NCBI GenBank assembly: GCA_034769895.1
Contig: CM068368.1
Coordinates: 341,271,076-341,335,075, forward strand
Source of the DNA: Magicicada septendecula
Taxonomy: Eukaryota > Arthropoda > Insecta > Hemiptera > Cicadidae
Length of the DNA stretch: 64,000 bases
Reading direction: 5' to 3'
The stretch's first letter is position 1. Each line of letters starts with the position of its first letter. The notes under the pieces are model-generated. The model was not told where the DNA came from, searched no databases, and saw only the letters and a program-made list of their open reading frames with translations. Of the stretch, positions 57,125-64,000 are shown piece after piece. Both the position numbers and the translations under genes were made by a program.

Positions 57125-58772
57125 TGTGGATTAATGAACGACTTTGAGATCACAAAACATCCGTGTACCCGAAACACTCGTAAAATGAGTTTCTACCAGA
57201 CTGGAATAAATCGTCACTAATCACGTCTTCGCTGATTCACTCACCGGACTGAATACCGCAGTGAGTAATAACAGGAAGTTGCACGAGGGTTTGAAATGCT
57301 AGGTTGCGCAATAGGAAAGCTACTACTTGACATCTTTATTTCGAAACGCATCCGGAACTGCGTGATGAAATCATCGAGAAAGTGGGTGCGTCAAATACGC
57401 GAATATTTCTTTTTTCCCACTTTGAACCCCCCAGAAATGGGATGCGTAAATTATGTGGGGGCGTTAATTATGCGAGAAAATACGGTAATAACATTTCATT
57501 ATTCCTATTAACTTTTTTTGGTCATATGCAATTTTCCTTAAACAGTATTTGTTGATAGTTGGCTACACTATTCCTTGATACTTTAGGCTCACATCTCTTC
57601 TACTTCTAGTTACTGCAATCACTGTATTTCTCATTTATTCTTCTGTCAGTTATTTTCCTTCTGTTTTCTTCGTCATTCTTTTCTGGAATTTGATGTCATT
57701 TTTGCAACGATTCTAATATTCCTTAAATATTTACTTTCCCTAACAATCCCTAATATGTGCGTTGGTACAGTTCAGAGAGACACTGTTTGGCTTCATACTT
57801 TGCTGTCCACACTACACCTTAATATAGTACTGCTGGAATTCATCTACAGTCAGCTATAAAAATATAATAATCTCATAATAATCTTCTTAATTAATTAATA
57901 ATAAACATTTGGGAATTCTTTACATTGTTGCTTTTATATTTAATTATTCCTATCTTTTATACTTTGTGATTCCATTTTATTTTCCTTAAACATTTTCTGA
58001 TAATAATTCTGACAGTCATTATTTGTAATTAAGTTTGTTCTTATTTCTTGTTGTGATAATAACGCTAAGTATCTTCTCTTCATTTGTTCTTCTAATACCA
58101 ATATTTTCTAACTTGTAATTGTTTTGTTTATTACTATTACTGAATTTCAGTGTAGTTACAGTCATTAGCTCAACTATTATTTTTCTTATCTTATTTCATT
58201 ACTTTGGCTGGTTATATTTCAATGAATCATGTTGATAAATATTTTTCCTCGTTCTCTTTAATATTACATTGGTCACAATCAATCGTTTATTGAGGTTGTT
58301 CCTTTCGCTTGGCAATGCGGTAGGTATTTTAGGTCATATTATTCTTCTTTTATTATTCTGCATAGGTATATTTGATATAAAATTTTTTGTTATCTTGGGG
58401 TTTCATTATTCCTTATTCATAATATTTCTTCGTAGACATGTAGTAATATTTCTGTTTTTCTTCTGTAATCTTGGGGTTTGTTATTAACTCTTCTTAATAC
58501 CTTCTTCATAACTATATATTAATTCAGACTTACTTCCTTTTGGACGCTATGTTTTCTATTTATATAATATTGTTCAAAAAATTCTTTTTTAATTCCAAGT
58601 GTTTTCTCTTCAAAATTTAATAAGTTGTTCTTATTTTAATTTAGGATTTATTGGATTTTCTCAAAATTCAAATTCTTTTTAATTCCAAGTGTTTTCTCTT
58701 CAAAATTGGTAATAAGTTGTTCTTCAAGATTACGGTTCAGTGAAGGGTATTCGTCATTTTTCACCGCCTCTG

Positions 58773-60746
58773 TTAGTTTAAATGAGGGCTTCCCCCATCT
58801 TCTCTATTTTCATTTGAGTTATTAGGTTGATTTTGTACAGGTTCAGTGCGGTCCTCTGCATTAGGTTCCGCTATCCTATAATTTCTTTCAGGTTGATAGT
58901 TGTCTTCACGCCGGGATTGATTATAATGACTGTCATATTGGTGATTCCTTGTGTAATACCGTCGCTGATTGTTTTGAGGTCTGGAATAAATATAATTAAC
59001 ATTGTGTTTATAATTATTGGGTCGTCTGTCCCCATCTCCTCTATTATTGCGACTGTCGTGGTAATTATAAGGATTATTGCCACGATAATTATAATTCCTG
59101 GTATTATTATTCGAGTGATCGTTCTGTGTCCTATTTGCGTTAACGCTCTGAGCGGGTCGATTGTGATCATTATTATGGGAATTGGTTTGTGGCTCGTTAT
59201 TACTATACTTCTGGTATTTATAATTTAACATTCTGTTTCTTTGATATTGATTTTCGTGCTCATAATTCTCAAGGAATTTGGCCACGGCTGAAATCGTTTT
59301 GATTTGGCTACACATACTTATCCCTTCCTCATAATGGTAGGATAGCTGTATCACCAAACATTCTTCGGGAATTCTGGGCTCTAAATTCCGTGCCATGCAT
59401 ACTTTTCCGAGGAAGTATGAAGTAGGAGACTGTCCTATGTTCGTTTCGTATCGGCCGTTGCTCAAATTATTTCTAATCATGTTCTGGGTCGACTCCGACC
59501 AATATTTTTCTTTAAATTGTTTTTTGAATTCGGTCATGTCCGGTATATCAGGGCGCACCGCTGTCCACCAATTATCATAGGTATCCTTAAATGTCTCATC
59601 AATCATACCGCGTATAATACTCCAGCGGTTTTCTCTATTTCTTGCGATCATCTCTTCCAACCTCTTTAAAAATTCCATCGGGTTACGCTTGTAATTACGA
59701 AAATTAATCGACTCCCGGTTATCGTGGTTATTTGTATGACAATGCTGGCATGTCCTATCCCGCCATGAATCTACTTCTTCTTGTAACTGTAGTTCGCGTC
59801 TACTAATTTCCTCTATTTTATTTTTACTTGTGTTAATTTGACCTTCCATATTGTTTAAATTGCCATATACTCTTTCGAGTCGTTCACCCATGTCTGTCTG
59901 TATCTGCGTAATTCCTTCCTTATTCTCCTCCCGTACCTGATGTACTTCATTTTTAATTTGCTCATATTTTCTGACAGTTTCCTGTTGGATTTCTTCGACC
60001 ATTGCTTTACTCTCGATTTGTATGTCATTAATTTTATTTTGTAATTCCTCCCGAACCTGTATGATGGTTTCGTCAGTTTTTTCTAACCTTTCATTTGTTT
60101 CGGCTAATTCTAATTTCCTTTCCTCATTATTTTGGTCCACCTTTTGGTTAATTGTCACGTGAATATTTTCCATTCTTTCATTAATTTGCCTTAAATTTTC
60201 TTCATGTATTTGTAGAATGTCTTCCCTCATTTGTTTTAAATCCTCCTCACTCCTGTCAAATCTTTCGTTAATTTGTTTTGAGGTTTCTTTAATTTCCTCA
60301 TTTATTTTATCGAATTTCTCATCCTGTTTCCTAAATTGTTCTTTTGAGTTTTCCTCCTGTCTCTTTGAGTTTTCCTCCTGTTTCCTAAATGGTTCCCTTA
60401 AGTTTTCCTTATTTTCCTCATTTGTTTTCCTTGAGTTTTCCTTAATTTCCTCTTTCATTTGTCTTATTAAAGTTTCATTGTTTTGTCGGCTTTGTTCTGC
60501 CATAAATTTCATCATCTCCTGCCAACTTGGTACCTTTCTGGCTCCCGCTTTATGTGTTTGGTCTCCTTGGGCATCTTCTTCCATTACTCCCTTTTCCTTG
60601 TCCGTAATTATTTCAGCTTCCGTTATTTCGTCTGTCTTTTGTTCCATTTCGCTGTCTGTGATTACTTCTATTTCTTGTCCTTGTTCACCTTCTTCCTTCT
60701 CCGTATCTTCTGCCCTCATCTTTGATCTACCTCTGGTATTATGCAT
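58773..60746 (-). CDS. Intact Gag-like protein of the giant-LTR element
   Basis: 657 residues, uninterrupted. It starts at 60746 (MHNTRGRSKMRAEDTEKEEG), the first ATG after the primer site. The first 75 residues are acidic. Residues about 80-330 form a long Glu/Lys/Gln/Asn-rich coiled coil with repeats such as KQEENSKRQEENSKEQFRKQ. A capsid-like core follows at about 345-500 (NPMEFLKRLEEMI, FKKQFKEKYWSESTQ, YFLGKVCMARNLEPRIPEE). The last 150 residues are rich in Asn, Arg and Tyr, a basic nucleic-acid-binding tail without CCHC knuckles; only one CQHCH group occurs, near 335. The layout is that of a Ty3/gypsy-type Gag. Intactness suggests recent activity or selection. Confidence 0.85.
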   Translation of the reverse strand: MHNTRGRSKMRAEDTEKEEGEQGQEIEVITDSEMEQKTDEITEAEIITDKEKGVMEEDAQGDQTHKAGARKVPSWQEMMKFMAEQSRQNNETLIRQMKEEIKENSRKTNEENKENLREPFRKQEENSKRQEENSKEQFRKQDEKFDKINEEIKETSKQINERFDRSEEDLKQMREDILQIHEENLRQINERMENIHVTINQKVDQNNEERKLELAETNERLEKTDETIIQVREELQNKINDIQIESKAMVEEIQQETVRKYEQIKNEVHQVREENKEGITQIQTDMGERLERVYGNLNNMEGQINTSKNKIEEISRRELQLQEEVDSWRDRTCQHCHTNNHDNRESINFRNYKRNPMEFLKRLEEMIARNRENRWSIIRGMIDETFKDTYDNWWTAVRPDIPDMTEFKKQFKEKYWSESTQNMIRNNLSNGRYETNIGQSPTSYFLGKVCMARNLEPRIPEECLVIQLSYHYEEGISMCSQIKTISAVAKFLENYEHENQYQRNRMLNYKYQKYSNNEPQTNSHNNDHNRPAQSVNANRTQNDHSNNNTRNYNYRGNNPYNYHDSRNNRGDGDRRPNNYKHNVNYIYSRPQNNQRRYYTRNHQYDSHYNQSRREDNYQPERNYRIAEPNAEDRTEPVQNQPNNSNENREDGGSPHLN

Positions 60747-60817
60747 GTTTATTCTCCCACAGTTGCCTGCTCTGGTTAAGTAATATTAATATAATTATAG
60801 TTACTTAACTTAAGCCC

Positions 60818-60835
60818 TACACGAGTTGAGCGCCA
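60818..60835 (-). promoter_or_regulatory. Primer-binding site, tRNA-Lys-like
   Basis: Three bases inside the right LTR the minus strand reads TGGCGCTCAACTCGTG. It begins with TGG and resembles the complement of an animal tRNA-Lys (CUU) 3' end, TGGCGCCCAACGTG, with one substitution and a small insertion. Its position beside the right LTR fixes the element's orientation as minus, in agreement with the gag gene. Confidence 0.65.
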
Positions 60836-60838
60836 ATT

Positions 60839-63047
60839 TGTTATAACTCCACGCCTTGCGGGTTTCTCGTTCTTTCAGCCCCAACGTTGCCGGCGTCAAT
60901 TTGTTATTGGACGAGTACGTGCGTCTCGTTCGAGTCACGCAATGTAAGCCAATTTGTTAATAAGAACGGGTATGTCTCTCTGTCTCTCCTCTCTTTGATT
61001 GTGTTAATATGATTCAATTTCTGATATATCTGGAGTTGTGGGATATAGTAATCTCGTTAATTAAGATTAACTTATCTCTCTAATTAAAATACCAGTGTTA
61101 GTGTGTCTGTAACTTAAATAATGAGTGTTTTATTCTAAAATCTCGCTCAGCCCTAGTATACCTTGCAGAGAATTATTGAAATGTCGTATTTAATGCTATT
61201 CTCTTTGGTGTCGGAGAATTCCGCAACAAGCGCTGCAGTTCCGGAACAACGAAATTTATAGGTTAATTCTCCGTTTACGGCAACCAATTATTATACACTT
61301 AGTCTGTTACTTTTTATTCCCAACTCATTAAATAATACCCCAAATAATAAGATCCTGAAATTATACAAGGTTTCTGTATTAATTCACTCTGTTAACATTA
61401 AATAAGATTGGTTCTAACTGGCATACGAAAGGCTATATGTTGCGTGAATCGATTATTGTTCGGTCCAATATTTTATTTTAGATTCAGTTATATATTTTGT
61501 TTTTTATAATTAATTTAATTCAGGGTGTGAAGGTTCTTGTAACTGTGGGGAAGATTAAAAATACATAGATAAGAATGCAAGATATTACAAATTTAGAGTG
61601 TTGTGTTGTTTAATATGATTTATACAATTGTAAATTACCAGACTTAGAACGAAGCAACTCGGGCAGGCAGTTGGTTTTTAACCTCGTGTCGCTCAGAATG
61701 GATATGATTTTCTTTATTCTTTTCTTCGGTTCAATAAAGTGGAATCCTTGTCCTGGTTAACTCTGAAATACAGCTCCCTTGGTTTATTTACGGCCAGACT
61801 GGTGGTTGTTCTTCTGCAAATTCTGGATCCAAATACGTTCTTCTATCGTATGAAGTAACTAGTGATGTTCCATGTATTTAAAAGGTTATGATTTTCAGTG
61901 TGGTATGTCGTATTAGTTCTTTACACAGTTGGTTCTTGGTAAATGATTAATATTTCATGAATTCTGCTTCTGATATGGGACAATCCCAGTCCTTACTTGT
62001 GGAACTCAATTATTTATTATTTTGAGACCATACCATTATATAATTTGGTTAAATTTTGTTGACATAATTCAGACAATTATTAATATATTGTGATTAGTAA
62101 CTGTATTGACATATATTAGAATATTTTTTAGTTATATTAACCAATTTTTCTGGGTTTTTATCTCATCACGTTCAGATCATAAATTGCAATAATTAAAATC
62201 AACAACTTATATTCATTTCTGTTGTCCCTAGCAACAAATTGATTTTTATTCTTTTTAAATGTTTTGTATATAGTGATTATTTCATATATTTTTCTTCCGT
62301 TCCTTATTAAACTTCCATTATATCGGAATATAACTTTATTTATAGTTTGTTTACTAATTTCTACATATATTCTGCTGGTTTTTTTATCTTAGTCTGTTTC
62401 TTTTTATATTTATTATTTTTCCGATATCAAACGTTATCAATCGATATCATTGCACTATGGCATTATCATAATTTGTTTAAATTGAGTTGGTTTATTATGT
62501 ATTATTACTTATCAAATGTTTTTCCTAACTCCTTGAACTGTATTCATTAATTATTATTAACTTCAGTACCTAACCTTTATGTTATGATTTGTTATATAGT
62601 GTTATTGGCTGTTAGGCCTTTTATTGTATATGGACCTACCTTTGATTATAACTGGTGAACAACTATAGCCTTTTTACATAAGTTTATACACATAAACAAA
62701 CCTTAACTATTTACATTTACACAAATAATTATTCTTTTTATAACTAATAACAACTTTATCTTGATCTATGGATCACATATAAGAAAATTGAGATCCATTA
62801 ACACTAATTAACTGCCTTCCTACACTCTTCTATAACAGTAATCAAATAATACATTTTGCTTCATTACCTTCTATTACTTCAACAAGTAATTTGCATAATC
62901 TAACATAAACTTTAACATAACATTCGTGGTAACAAAATAACATCATTCAATTCAGAATCATTACTTTCTATTACTGTAATGTAAATTATTGACTCGCCTT
63001 TATCTAATTTCACTGTCATTTACTTTGACAGTTTCTATATTGGTTTC

Positions 63048-63079
<32 letters not shown>

Positions 63080-64000
63080 TTCTTATCAGTATATTTGATT
63101 TATTTACGTTTCACTGAACTTGGATTTCTTACTATTGTCTATTTTACAGGTTTTTTTTTTTTTTTTGTTATCCCTACCTTGCATCCTTATTTATTTTTAC
63201 ATAATTATAAATGTATTTATTAGACCTTTGTATGATCATGGGAGTTGAATATTTATTTACTTATTATATTTATAATATTCTATTTATGTAACGTTGAGGA
63301 CCGCATTTCTGTTGTGTTACATATGCTCCCCCTCCTAAAAAAGTTTAATTTACCTGAATGAAGTTTAGGTCAAGTAAACTTGTATTTTTCACATGCCTTT
63401 TATTCATATCAACGTTAATGGTTAATGATGGGATTCTCAATGTAACTTTGTTAGACTAGTATTCATAATTCTTTACTTAATAACATTTCATTATTCCTAT
63501 TAACTTTTTTTGGTCATATGCAATTTTCCTTAAACAGTATTTGTTGATAGTTGGCTACAATATTCCTTTATACTTTAGGCTCACATCTCTTCTACTTCTA
63601 GTTACTGCAATCACTGTATTTCTCATTTATTCTTCTGTCAGTTATTTTCCTTCTGTTTTCTTCGTCATTCTTTTCTGGAATTTGATGTCATTTTTGCAAC
63701 GATTCTAATATTCCTTAAATATTTACTTTCCCTAACAATCCCTAATATGTGCGTTGGTACAGTTCAGAGAGACACTGTTTGGCTTCATACTCTGCTGTCC
63801 ACACTACACCTTAATATAGTACTGCTGGAATTCATCTACAGTCAGCTATAAAAATATAATAATCTCATAATAATCTTCTTAATTAATTAATAATAAACAT
63901 TTGGGAATTCTTTACATTGTTGCTTTTATATTTAATTATTCCTATCTTTTATACTTTGTGATTCCATTTTATTTTCCTTAAACATTTTCTGATAATAATT
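60839..64000 (-). repeat. 5' LTR of the gag-only element, truncated by the window
   Basis: This direct repeat of 51789-54406 plus 57488-58008 lacks the pogo insertion. Differences from the other LTR include longer poly-T runs near 63050-63073 and 63150-63168 and a 3-bp insertion near 61812. About 755 bp should remain beyond 64000. Confidence 0.9.

Larger units (their letters stand above)
54407..57485 (-). mobile_element. pogo-type transposon nested in the LTR
   Basis: The inverted ends CCGTATTTTCTCGCATAATT and its complement bound 3079 bp, with TA duplicated at 54405-54406 and 57486-57487. The other LTR at 63470-63490 shows the intact empty site with one TA. The element carries a pogo-type transposase on the minus strand. 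Subterminal ends extend the homology to ACGCAC/GTGCGT. Confidence 0.96.
51789..58763 (-). repeat. 3' LTR of the gag-only element, carrying a nested pogo element
   Basis: In the element's minus orientation this is the 3' LTR. It starts TGTTATAACTCC on the + strand. Its other edge is placed at TCA (58761-58763), before a purine-rich minus-strand tract AGAGGCGG that would serve as polypurine tract. A short duplication (TTAATTCCAAGTGTTTTCTC) occurs at about 58590 and 58678. Small open frames inside are low-complexity. Confidence 0.8.
51789..64000 (-). mobile_element. Gag-only LTR retrotransposon with giant LTRs (runs off the window)
   Basis: Two direct repeats begin TGTTATAACTCC at 51789 and 60839. 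The left copy reaches about 58763. The right copy is cut by the window end at 64000, which aligns with about 58008 of the left. Between them lie about 2.1 kb with a single intact Gag-like gene on the minus strand and a tRNA-Lys-like primer site beside the right LTR. No protease, reverse transcriptase or integrase is present. Net LTR length without the nested pogo element is about 3.9 kb. Over the visible 3.16 kb the two LTRs differ by about 17 substitutions plus a few indels, so the insertion is recent. Confidence 0.88.

Noticed and set aside
58827-59228. Hydrophobic plus-strand open frame, 133 codons, apparently membrane-like
   Set aside because: It is the complement of the Asn/Arg/Tyr-rich tail of the Gag gene. 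Its Ile/Val-rich reading is a strand artefact.
60217-60783. Plus-strand open frame of 188 codons rich in Ser, Phe and Leu
   Set aside because: It is antisense to the Glu/Lys-rich coiled coil of the Gag protein, and its composition is explained by that.
1-64000. CRISPR array, bacterial operon or toxin-type system
   Set aside because: Direct repeats found are microsatellites, LTRs or simple duplications without regular spacers. Introns and eukaryotic transposons exclude a prokaryotic origin.

Overview
The window is A+T-rich nuclear DNA from an animal, almost certainly an arthropod and most likely an insect with a large, repeat-laden genome. The basis is GT-AG introns, mariner, pogo/Tigger, hAT, Helitron and Ty3/gypsy elements, and one host gene whose exons are kilobases apart. 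The species cannot be named from sequence alone. No prokaryotic gene, CRISPR array, rRNA or functional tRNA was seen.

The only host gene recognised is the mitotic checkpoint kinase TTK (Mps1), on the + strand. Six exons could be placed: 10845-11003, 26300-28748, 40566-40714, 40818-40984, 41885-42078 and 51335-51658. Every junction has matching splice sites and a conserved reading frame. From the ATG at 10858 they give 1143 codons without a stop. The last placed exon ends at a strong donor, so the terminal exon probably lies beyond the window. Introns 1, 2 and 5 are about 15.3, 11.8 and 9.3 kb and are filled with transposons.

Upstream of the first placed exon (1-10.8 kb) lie a decayed Helitron helicase, a pogo fragment, an unclassified transposon with long terminal inverted repeats (3981-7536) and a tRNA-derived SINE. 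Intron 1 holds a mariner, a second mariner split by a hAT element, and a Tigger element. Intron 2 holds an internally deleted Ty3/gypsy element and a near-complete Helitron (33593-40019) that carries a solo LTR. Intron 5 holds a long-TIR DDE transposon with a small hAT inside one arm, a second hAT inside a LINE fragment, and a Tigger fragment.

Downstream of the last exon the rest of the window is one young LTR retrotransposon. Its LTRs are very long (about 3.9 kb) and its interior of about 2 kb encodes only one intact Gag-like protein. A 3.1 kb pogo/Tigger element sits inside one LTR.

Several insertions are nested and have recognisable target duplications or intact empty sites, so their relative ages can be read. 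Almost all transposase and helicase genes are broken. The open frames that look functional are TTK and the 657-residue Gag-like protein.
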